This document shows positions 56,901 to 64,000 of a stretch of 64,000 bases of DNA, in pieces. This DNA comes from Heliopora coerulea (Eukaryota; Cnidaria; Anthozoa; Scleralcyonacea; Helioporidae): NCBI GenBank assembly GCA_030142905.1, contig JASJOG010000184.1, positions 310,001 to 374,000 of the forward strand. The letters run 5' to 3'. How positions within the stretch are numbered: the first letter of the stretch is position 1; every line of letters starts with the position of its first letter. The translations under genes were made by a program, and so were the position numbers. The notes under the pieces are model-generated. The model made no database searches, was not told where the DNA came from, and saw nothing but the letters and a program-made list of their open reading frames with translations.

Positions 56901-58705
56901 CAGAGTTTGTTGGATTCAAAGAAATTACAACCAGTCAGCTCTATCTTCTCCTTCTTGATCTCCCTGCCAATAAAGCCACTGGTATAGATAACATCTCTTC
57001 GAAAATTCTCAAAATAGCTGCGCCAGTAATTTCGGACAGCTTGACTTATATCCTTAATCAGGCTATGACACTTTGTTCATTTCCTTCGGAATGGAAAGTG
57101 GGCAGAATACTTCCTCTCTTTAAAAATGGCTGTCGAAATTTGCCTGGTAACTACAGACCAATTTCGATCCTGCCAGCAATTAGCAAAGTATTTGAAAAAA
57201 TATTATACGAGCAATTGTACACATACTTAACGGACTATAATATTTTGAGCGAAAATCAATTTGGCTTTCGAAAATTCCACTCAACAGCTTCGGCTCTATT
57301 GGATTGTACGAACAACTGGTATATGAATATTGATAAAAGGCTCTTTAACCTGGTGGTCTTTATCGATTTAAAAAAAGCATTCGATACTGTAGACCATCAA
57401 ATTTTACTTAGTAAAATGAAGGCATATGGAATAAAAGGAAGTGCTTTAGCTCTCTTGAAATCTTACCTCTGGGACCGCAGCCAAGTTTGCCAGGTTAACG
57501 GGTGTCTCTCATCCCAAAGAAAGATAAAGTGTGGCGTACCTCAAGGCTCTATTCTGGGACCTTTACTCTTTTTGTTATATATCAATGATCTGCCTCATTG
57601 TCTTAAAAATTCAAAACCCTGCTTGTTTGCGGATGACACTAATTTGACGACAAGCGGGGAAACAATTGCAGATGTAGAGATCGCAATGAACTCTGACTTA
57701 GACACCCTCAAAAAATGGTTAGTCGTCAACAAACTTAGCCTGAATGTGGCAAAGACTGAATTTATGATCATTGGATCTAAGCCAATGATGAAGAGTATAT
57801 CAAATTCACTACCCAATATTAAAATTGATGACAAATCAATCAGTCAAGTTAATGAATGTAAAACTCTTGAGGTAATAATTGATCAGCACTTGTCTTGGAA
57901 AAACAACACTAACTATATTTGTAAAAAAATAACTTCAGGAATATCAGCCCTTAGATGCTTAAAAGATTTCGTTGACAAAGATTCACTATTATCCGTGTAC
58001 AATTCGACTGTTCGTCCATACTTTGACTACTGTTGTGAAGTATGGGATGGTTTTGGTGAAACCCAATCAAAGAGGCTTCAAAAATTGCAAAACAGATCTG
58101 CCCGAATAATTACAAATATGAGTAATGATGTAGATCACTCGATTGCTCTGCACGCATTAAATTGGGAACCTTTGAAAGTTCAAAGGAAAAGGGCAAAGTC
58201 AAAAATGATGTTTAAAATATTGAACAACATGGGTCCGAAATGCCTCTCAAACCTCTTTACCTTTAGAAGCGATGTTTCAGATTATGACCTACGTGATACG
58301 TCGCTTAAACTTTCTTTACCAAAACCGCGTACAAACAGCATGAAAAAAAGCTTTTTGTTTGACGGAGCTAAACTATGGAATAGTTTACCTGAGCAAATAA
58401 GAAGGTGCACTTCTTTCACGAGGTTTGAAACTAAAATCGCTGCTCACAGTATCGCCTACAGCACTTAACATTTGACTCTGTAAATATACTTTTAATTCTG
58501 AATCTATCTTTTCATTACCAAGTCCTAGCTTCCATTGTAAATACCTTAGCTATTAGCGTAGACCTCAACTAACGAATCTCTTGTAATTTGTACACATTTT
58601 TTTTTTTTTATTTATTTATTTATTATTTTTTTTTTTTTTTAATTTTCTCACGCCCTTCGTGGAAACCAGCTTATGTTGTCGAGGCTAGCGTGAATAAATA
58701 AAGTT

Positions 58706-58737
<32 letters not shown>

Positions 58738-59200
58738 TTGTTCGCAATATAAAACCGAAAATACTGATACGTACGTCAGTCACTCGAGCAGACCCTTTCC
58801 ATCTTTTCTAAGAGCTAGAGGGCCTAGCCTTGTTTATCAAGAGTTCGCATTTGACCGGACGTGGTAACGTAGGTAACCAACTACTCAGATAAGGAATTTA
58901 AGGGCATTTTATCACAGATTTTAAAACTTCAGTAGTGACCCCAAAATTTGAGACTGAACTTTGTAAGAATTTGAAAAAAATAGAGAAGATATGATTTCAT
59001 CTACCCCCAGGTGATTTAGCGGTCTTTCAGTACTTCGAAAACGTGGTAAAATATATTATTCAAATGATATTGCAGCTTAACCAAGCGGTAACCTGATTAC
59101 GTCTCATTTTACTTTTGCAGCGGAACGAACGTTTCGATCCTAAACACGTGTTAGAAATCATGATCAAACAGGTGAACAATCTCACCGACTACAATCTAAG
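47150..59200 (+). CDS. LEM-domain inner nuclear membrane protein (LEMD2/MAN1-like), 5 exons visible
   Basis: LEM proteins bind BAF and tether chromatin to the inner nuclear membrane. The start at 47150 (AAGATGG, strong Kozak) puts the LEM domain at residues 6-45 (ISDRELREKLKEYGISAGPI, TPTTKSLYIRKLNKHL). A Ser/Arg-rich, probably phosphorylated linker follows (SPRKSPSRRRSP). The first membrane segment is at about 229-254 (YLWLLVLLGAVMFVAF). Exons 2-5 encode a luminal, Cys-containing region of the MSC (Man1-Src1p-C-terminal) type. The second membrane segment and C-terminus must lie beyond the window or in unseen exons. Exon phases agree throughout (787, 38, 79, 77, 80 nt). LEMD2 versus LEMD3 cannot be decided here. 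Confidence 0.88.
48228..48537. mobile_element. Palindromic MITE, copy 1
   Basis: TTACACCTTTTGCTGTTCCT at the left returns as AACAGCAAAAAATGTAA at the right; arms of about 70 bp contain CCAGAAAATA and TATTTTCTGG. The unique centre includes CAGAATGCCCTTTGATGC. No ORF. Confidence 0.82.
48592..48629 (+). CDS. LEM gene exon 2 (38-nt microexon)
   Basis: Encodes YLKICGSRSSDSK with the split codon. Acceptor TTTTTTATAG, donor GTAAGT, phase 1 in, 0 out. It sits between two palindromic MITEs of opposite orientation. Confidence 0.75.
48767..49074. mobile_element. Palindromic MITE, copy 2, opposite orientation
   Basis: Same arms as copy 1. The central segment appears as GCATCAAAGGGCATTCTG, the reverse complement of copy 1, so the two are inverted and lie either side of exon 2. 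Confidence 0.82.
49494..49800 (+). pseudogene. LINE reverse transcriptase C-terminal fragment
   Basis: RAEWKVILMYKNKNGLIPDC, YDLRGSSDKF and ELPCALQHTKSLSFKNVL match the end of the CR1/L2-like protein seen at 30.7 and 57-58 kb (KMMFKILN, LRDTSLKL, WNSLPEQIR). Only the last 100 residues remain. It lies in LEM gene intron 2. Confidence 0.65.
49910..52438. other. LEM gene intron 2, no gene recognised
   Basis: AT-rich with repeated CACTAGTACT/TTAACCCATTAA-type short strings. ACTCATTATGGGGATGAGCC and TTAATGAGTTAA motifs near 51930-52070 are duplicated locally. Nothing coding was seen. Confidence 0.35.
52439..52517 (+). CDS. LEM gene exon 3
   Basis: DEGCLTEQGFTKQLLENLSI and ELAEKK. Acceptor CCACCTAG, donor GTACAG, phase 0 in, 1 out. 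Confidence 0.8.
52787..52863 (+). CDS. LEM gene exon 4
   Basis: GLAVCGYSLEGGEMENDELL then TWISKW. Acceptor TATTTCTAG, donor GTAAGT, phase 1 in, 0 out. The Cys-Gly pair resembles the conserved Cys of MSC domains. Confidence 0.8.
53850..53945 (-). mobile_element. Possible tRNA-derived SINE remnant
   Basis: Minus strand: TAGAGGTGATTGAACCAGC ... GGGTTGCGGGTTTGATCCCAG. The B box GGTTTGATCCC differs from consensus at two places. No second copy is in the window. Confidence 0.4.
54158..54638 (-). mobile_element. hAT MITE, copy A, one end truncated
   Basis: TAGTGCTGCTCCC starts at 54158, followed by ATCGATTAATCG subterminal strings. The body matches 56272-56771 in reverse complement. The other end stops after GATTGCCAAAAAATAATC without the TIR. 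Confidence 0.8.
54990..55601 (+). pseudogene. LINE APE-type endonuclease domain
   Basis: MAFLNIVSLSKKIDELR, IDLIAFNETRLD (catalytic Glu), NGGGVCVYLRSSV and ILGDLNCDLL (GDxN) are visible. The domain nicks target DNA to prime reverse transcription. Its last part (LIDHIS, GLSDHSLV) is in the next frame after the A-run shift near 55553. Confidence 0.9.
55543..58468 (+). pseudogene. LINE reverse transcriptase ORF split by a hAT insertion
   Basis: The upstream part reaches KLKVDGVSIT at 56271; the downstream part starts NPANIPESFNDYF at 56780. Without the insertion and one copy of its 8-bp duplication the two join in frame. The reverse transcriptase motifs are NKATGIDNIS, NYRPISILPAISKVFEKI, FGFRKFHSTASALLDC, VVFIDLKKAFDTVDH (Asp present), GVPQGSILGPLLFLLYIND and LFADDTNL. 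The C-terminus ends SFTRFETKIAAHSIAYST. Apart from the insertion and the upstream frameshift it is open, so it is young. Confidence 0.92.
56272..56771 (+). mobile_element. hAT MITE, copy B, complete
   Basis: TAATGCTGCTCCC starts and GGGAGCAGCACTA ends the element (one mismatch). CCATTACT is duplicated (56264-56271, 56772-56779), the 8-bp signature of hAT. Several ATTAATCGAT palindromes lie just inside each end. 500 bp, no ORF. Confidence 0.93.
58705..58738. repeat. (TCA)n LINE tail
   Basis: Pure TCA trinucleotides ending the LINE. Confidence 0.95.
59121..59200 (+). CDS. LEM gene exon 5 (last one seen)
   Basis: RNERFDPKHVLEIMIKQVNN then LTDYNLR. Acceptor ACTTTTGCAG, donor GTAAGA, phase 0 in, 2 out. 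The gene continues; no convincing exon 6 was found before 64000. Confidence 0.78.
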
Positions 59201-59495
59201 GTAAGATTGTATATCAGATTTGTAAACAGCATGTGTATTTAATCGTTTTTTGGGCGTAGTCTGAACGATTGATAGTCATTGGCTAGTTTTCAAGTGCTTT
59301 CAATATTTTCGTTTTTCAACTTACGATCGTTTTTAATTCAGCAATTTGAACGTATTTTACTGCCAATGTTGGACGTTGTTGAATGGAAAGAAAAGTGTAG
59401 GTCAAAGTAGGTCGGGTTTAAATTTTCGTGTAAAGTCTATTCAACATTCCTATCAATGATATAAGAAGAGAATAGTGCGTAGACAGTGATAAATA

Positions 59496-59633
59496 AGGTA
59501 AAAATTTAAAAGGTTGATAACTGCCGTGACTGATCTCAAAGAATTCCAACGTTTCGAGCCAAGGCCTTTGCTCGAAACGTTTGAATTCTTTGAGATCAGT
59601 CACGGCAGTTATCAACCTTTTAAATTTTTACCT
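59496..59633. repeat. Long near-perfect hairpin with 64-bp arms
   Basis: GGTAAAAATTTAAAAGGTTG through CGTTTCGAGC is followed, after about 11 bases, by its reverse complement ending TTTTTACC. The tip contains GCCTTTGCTCGAAACGTT, shared with 5836 and 17021. Probably two opposed retroelement ends or a MITE. Confidence 0.88.
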
Positions 59634-59822
59634 CATTGAACATTCTTATTCTTCTTGTGGATTTTGGTACATAGTTATAATTCGTGGTCAAACGGTTTCA
59701 CCAAAACAGCAACAACTTTTGATTGACAATTGTTCAAAGAACTTGTACAATTCGCAAAAAATATAGAAAAAGGGTACGTAGTGGTTTACTTAAGACACAC
59801 TTCCGTAACAATGTATCCTCGT

Positions 59823-60185
59823 TTGCTCAGAGACTAAGACATGGTGCATTTAAGATTTTCGTTGTTCCTTCAAATGTTTCTCTGTTTGCCCTCCCGTGGA
59901 AACGTTGTGGGGCAACATTTGCTTCCCAGGAAGCAAAAATTGTTTCTCTAACAATTCAGAAACATATTTTGGTTAAGGCCTCGATTTGTGTCTCGGAAAC
60001 ATTGTTTCTGCGTTTGTCTACCCGAGAAACATTGTTGCCTTGTTGCTCGAGACTTCGCTGTATACACTGCGCTATATACGCTGCGTTATATACGCTAATT
60101 TACACCGCTCGTGAATGTTGCACACAAAATGTTTGGGAAACACTGCAGGGAAACAATACTTCCGGAACAATGTTTCAACGTTTGC
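59823..60185. repeat. Region rich in GAAACATTGTTTC inverted strings
   Basis: GAAACATTGTTTCTG, GAGAAACATTGTTGCC, GGAAACAATACTTCC and AACAATGTTTC recur within 350 bp. This looks like a decayed MITE cluster; ends are not defined. Confidence 0.45.
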
Positions 60186-60298
60186 CCTAAATCTTACATC
60201 TGGCCTGAAAAAGCTGACAGTAATAAAACGATGTTCACGCCTTCTATAAGCAGCGTGTACGTGGCTTCGTGCTCATACCTACCAAATGGGCAGTTCAG

Positions 60299-60500
60299 GT
60301 CTCCTGCAAGGTGAGTTTCCTGGCGGGTGTGTTTCCTGTTAGGTGTGTCTCATAAAAGATGTAAGATGCGTCTCCTGTAAGGTGTGTCTTCTGTTAGATA
60401 TGTCTCATGTAAGATGCGTGTCATGTAAGATGCGTCTCCGGTAAAGTGTGTCTTATGTTTGATGCGTCTCCTGTAAGGAACATCTCACGTAAGGCGCGTC
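60299..60500. repeat. 16-bp tandem repeat array
   Basis: About twelve degenerate units of GTCTCCTGTAAGATGC, mostly in exact 16-bp phase, with one 7-bp irregularity near 60363. Intronic minisatellite. Confidence 0.85.
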
Positions 60501-61394
60501 AAGGATATAAGCAAGCCTAATGTGCAGCACTGCGGCTAGGAAATTTTCATTGGTGGCTAATTTAGATTCCATTTTTAGCGTAGCAGCGTTCTTATTTATC
60601 ACAGCATAACTCGTTTCGTTAATGAGATATTTCAGTTTGTTTAATAAGTAAATTAGGCGATATGTGATGTCATTTTACTGACACAGGATTTTGGTTATTC
60701 GGAAAATAGATTATATCTCTTAGATTATTCAACGAAATTACACGAAACTTTGCGCATTGGTTCAATTCCAAAACTGAACTGCACCAAATAAGAATGTTGT
60801 TGTCATAGAAATGTAGTGGCCTACAGACCCCCTGTCCTTAAAACAGAATTGATTTCATCCTACCATGCTGACGGCAACATGTCTGACTTGTTGCAAACTT
60901 AAAAATGGTCACGAACGGTTCGTAATCATATTTTGCAGACATGTGAACGCAGGTGACCTTGAGAACCAAGCTAAGGAAAATAAAAGAAAAAATTTACTTA
61001 GCAAATATAACAGCTTTAAACCCGCTAACTAAAGATTTCGTGCCATTTGGCAGACCGAATGACGAGCCGTGTATTTAATCATAAATACGTTGCGTCATCG
61101 GCTAGCCGAGTCCGCTTTCACGTGTAAACTAATTTTGCATTTACTTTTCAGAATTAGTAACTGACTCACAGATAGTTTGTTTTGGATGTTGCAAAATCTT
61201 ACAATCATTCTTAAGCGACTCATGCGGTTCCTTTCTGGTCATTGCGCTGTTATATACATGATTTAGACTGAGTTTAACATCACATTTGATCGACAGTCAG
61301 AGGAAGCCCAGCTCGAATTTCCTTAGGCGAAACTGCTTATAACTACTTCATATGTTCTGTGAAAATTTATACTTATTATTATTACTCGGCACGG
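60501..61394. other. No feature recognised
   Basis: Probable LEM-gene intron. A CATATTTTGCAG acceptor-like string at 60929-60940 is followed by an early stop, so no exon was called. Confidence 0.35.
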
Positions 61395-63320
61395 CTATAT
61401 ATAGAACCGGCATTCACCAGTGACAGCTGTCTGCAACCAATAGACAAAGATAGTACTCAACGTGTAGCTTTCTAGTACACGACTGAGTATCCTTGTTGTA
61501 TCAAGAAGCGACGTTTGCTGGACTTGCTCAACCTTTACAGTAAGCGCGTAATCTTTTCGATCCACTGTTCGAACTTTTTGCTTCCCGCACCCAAAGTTCC
61601 ACGACCTCCTGGGGCGCATGCTCATACCACTCGTTTGCTCTTTCCAGCTCATATTTTCGGCATGATGACCATTGTACTAACCTTGCCACGTTATTATGCC
61701 GTCTTTTAATAATATCCTCCGGCCATTTTCTTGCATTTATTAACCAAGTTGCCAACACTTTCTTCTTTTCTCCGACTAAGTCGGGATGACGGTGAACGTT
61801 CAGATTTATTGATGTTAAACTTAATATAATTTGTTCTTGTGCTGGACCTATTAGAGCTTCTCTTTTCTGTTTTAAGTCACTCTCATAGCCACTCCCACTT
61901 CTTTTTTCCGTCTATGTCTTCGCTTTTTTTCCCCTTTTAGACTGACCAATCATTCTCTAGTTTATCCATTTTTGTTCTCCTTCTCCAACTTCCTTGTATT
62001 GGATCTTTGGCATACTATCCTCAGTTCCGATGGATTCTCCTACTCATACTTTAACTAACAATGGTTCATATTTGGTTTTTCATATGCCATCCGGTACCAT
62101 TTTAATTCCGATCTGATGCATGCCTCGCGGCTTATCAACCTACTGCCTCCTTTCTCGGCAAGTATAATCTGGCCACGTTACTTTTTGGGTGGGAGGCGTC
62201 ATGCAATGTCAGTAACCTTCCGATTTTTCTATCTCAGTTCTTTAACTCCTCATTATTCCAGGCGACTATTAACGACAGTACCTGAATAGTGCCAGTGCCC
62301 ACGTGGTCACAACGTGTTACTCCTGTTAAGTTTCGACTTCATAACTAGCCTCACCCTCGGAAAACACTCCCCTTTAAACCTCGGTCTTATTTCTTCTTCC
62401 ATTAGTCTTTCCATCTTCTAAATTCCCAAGTATTTATACCCATCATGTTCAATTACTTTCATTACCTCTCCATTAGGTAATACTACTTCATTGTACTCAG
62501 CAGTCTTCTCTCTCTTCAAAATTAACACACCACACTTCTTAATGCAAAATTCTATGCCTATGTCCTTGGTGAATAAATGTATAGTTTCCCCTTGGGAGTC
62601 AATCTGGACTTCATTTTTGCCATATAGTCTGAGGTCATGCATTTACTGCAAATGGTTGATCTCTTTTTGGCGACGCATGAATTCGTATCACGCTTTCTCT
62701 TCCCTTACGATAAGGCTAGGTAGCGTCACATAAAACGCAATAACGATGGTGATAAACTGTCTCCTTGAAATACACCTCTTCTAATGTGCACCTGTCCCAA
62801 ACTCTCTCCACAGCCACTCAACTCAGTATTCCATTCCGTAGTGTTGTTCCATGTGAATTATTCCACATTTCTGGCTATCCCAAACATTTTTAAACATTTT
62901 TATATCCAGGAATACAATACTATTTCATACACTTTTCCCCATGCCATCGCTAGATTGGCATGTTTTTTTTATACAGTCCTTAAGAACCAGCTTATGGCAG
63001 TTGATTATATAAGAGAAAGCAAATTCCGGAAACGAGGGCCATCTTTCAACTTAAGATTTAAGTTAACAAAAGATGAAAACTGATTATCTCGATTCTCTTT
63101 GCAGTCTTTTCGTTTATCTGGTAGGATTTTATTAGTCACTAGGAAACCGTACATGCTTTCAACAATGATTCCAGTCATAAGTTTCCACATTAGTGGAAGA
63201 CACAATATAGCTCTGAAGTTTTCTGTAGCGTTGCCTCTTGCAGGATCTTTGGAGCAAACTACTGTTCTACCACACGTCATCAATCCGGAAATTCTTCATC
63301 CTCATTCAGAATCCCATTTT
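61395..63320 (-). mobile_element. Decayed restriction-endonuclease-type LINE (R2/NeSL/R4-like)
   Basis: Minus-strand blocks in order: NFRAILCLPLMWKLMTGIIV (63240-63090), RRGVFQGDSLSPSLL (62800-62745), a block ending in MHDLRLYGKNEVQIDSQ (62640), YKYLGI (62420), and ERANEWYEHAPQEVVELW (61640-61590). These match the reverse transcriptase and C-terminal region of RLE-type LINEs as I recall them. The catalytic MDD is MHD, and stops and frameshifts are frequent. Clade placement is uncertain. Confidence 0.65.
62418..63283 (-). pseudogene. RLE-type LINE reverse transcriptase remnant
   Basis: An open piece, 63283-63005, has ENFRAILCLPLMWKLMTGII and SMYGFLVTNKILPD. A second, 62642-62418, has DLRLYGKNEVQID, IGIEFCIKKCGVL, VVLPNGEVMKVIEHDGYKYL. 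Between them QGDSLSP marks motif B. A TAA directly precedes MHD and the second catalytic Asp pair is altered (MDD to MHD), so it cannot be active. Confidence 0.65.
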
Positions 63321-63321
63321 A

Positions 63322-63420
63322 TTTTTATTATTGTTATCATCACCATCGTCGTCATCATCAAAATCATCATTATCATCACCATTATCATCACCATCATCGC
63401 CATTATCATCATCGTTATCC
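63322..63420. repeat. ATC/ATT trinucleotide low-complexity tract
   Basis: Interrupted ATCATC, ATTATC and GTCATC units over about 100 bp. Confidence 0.9.
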
Positions 63421-64000
63421 TCCTAACTATTGTTCAATCTTATTTACATACTGTATCCCTTCAAACTGTATGAAAAGTTTGCTTTCCAATCGTATAGCGA
63501 AAAGATTAAGATAAACGATGTTACTATAATCACAACAATGAAAATATGTATTATTGGCCGTAGTTGGCATTTAACAAAATCCAACCACTACGTTTCTTTG
63601 CAAATTAATAAATTTTCGACAAGCGTCATATGACCATCTATCCCCAAGTTGTGCCTTAAACTGTCTAAGGAAATTGTTATTAATCTTTAACTTTTAATAC
63701 CCTATAATTTATTTCATATTTTGGTGCCAGAATTACTAATACTGTTTTTAAGGAAATTAGTTTTATTTTTACCAATGAAAAAGTGAACATTGTTAATCCA
63801 TAATTTATAAACTTGATTATTGACAACATAAAAGTATTGATAAAACTTTCTAGGTATTCTCCAGTTCTGATCTTATAAATAAATACGGTACTGCTTTATT
63901 ATTGTGAAATCTCTCCACCGACGGTTGCCAGTACAATTCTCTTAGTATACCGATTGATTTAATTTCATATATCTTGCTAATTATGACCCTTGCTGCACTG
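63421..64000. other. AT-rich end of window, nothing recognised
   Basis: No coding, repeat-end or RNA signal was seen. Confidence 0.35.

Larger units (their letters stand above)
54990..58738 (+). mobile_element. CR1/L2-like LINE with endonuclease and reverse transcriptase
   Basis: An APE-type endonuclease (54990-55590), linker (55543-56271), reverse transcriptase (56780-58468), 3' UTR, and a (TCA)n tail at 58705-58738. Damage: one frameshift at an A8 run near 55553 and a hAT MITE at 56272. Sense orientation within a LEM-gene intron. The 5' end is not defined. Confidence 0.92.

Noticed and set aside
60290..60312. 12-nt exon between CAGTTCAG and GTGAGT
   Set aside because: Splice-like flanks but lies at the start of the 16-bp tandem array, whose units imitate donors.
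60929..60990. Exon 6 of the LEM gene after CATATTTTGCAG
   Set aside because: The reading frame required by exon 5 stops within a few codons and shows no MSC-domain similarity.
63099..63473. Plus-strand frame with Ile/Ser-rich end
   Set aside because: Antisense to the LINE remnant, then translation of a trinucleotide tract.

Overview
This is an AT-rich, intron-rich eukaryotic window with no rRNA gene, CRISPR array or bacterial operon. Exons end in ordinary GT-AG sites, microsatellites are frequent, and almost every major animal transposon class is present: LINEs with APE-type and restriction-like endonucleases, Penelope, Tc1, pogo, PIF/Harbinger, hAT and tRNA-derived SINEs. Together with the two host genes this points to an invertebrate animal, most likely a cnidarian (anthozoan or stony coral). 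That placement is inference from protein style and repeat content; nothing in the sequence names the species.

Two host genes lie head to head. On the minus strand, from 30020 to beyond the left edge, is a Sec24C/D-type COPII cargo adaptor. I assembled 21 coding exons (879 codons, all phases consistent): a Pro/Gln-rich N-terminus, the CxxC...CxxC zinc finger, the trunk, the beta-sandwich and part of the helical domain. The C-terminal gelsolin-like part lies outside the window. On the plus strand, from 47150 beyond 59200, is a LEM-domain inner nuclear membrane protein (LEMD2/MAN1 type) with five visible coding exons.

The roughly 17 kb between the two start codons is built almost entirely from transposons: a 5'-truncated LINE between inverted GC-rich arrays (30.5-33.3 kb), Harbinger derivatives with a nested hAT element (33.9-34.9 kb), a decayed two-gene Harbinger element (34.9-38.3 kb), a pogo element with an intact 474-residue transposase and an opposite-strand HIRAN-like ORF (40.5-43.3 kb), and a three-level nest of hAT inside Harbinger inside a pogo derivative (43.5-47.05 kb). 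That nest ends about 97 bp before the LEM-gene start codon.

Inside the Sec24 introns lie a Tc1 element with intact ends and two stop codons (19.1-20.7 kb), a 5'-truncated Penelope element encoding a GIY-YIG domain (22.0-22.8 kb), an inverted pair of tRNA-like SINEs (18.6-19.0 kb), a hAT element (27.8-28.4 kb) and several hairpins. Inside the LEM-gene introns lie two opposed palindromic MITEs around a 38-nt exon, a near-complete CR1/L2-like LINE split in frame by a hAT MITE (55.0-58.7 kb), a 64-bp-arm hairpin and a 16-bp tandem array. The right end (61.4-63.3 kb) holds a decayed restriction-endonuclease-type LINE on the minus strand.

No single undescribed system is proved here. The strongest leads are the HIRAN-like passenger ORF in the pogo element, the hammerhead-like motifs in Penelope ends, the GC-AG intron with partial exon duplication in Sec24, and the inverted MITE pair around a microexon.
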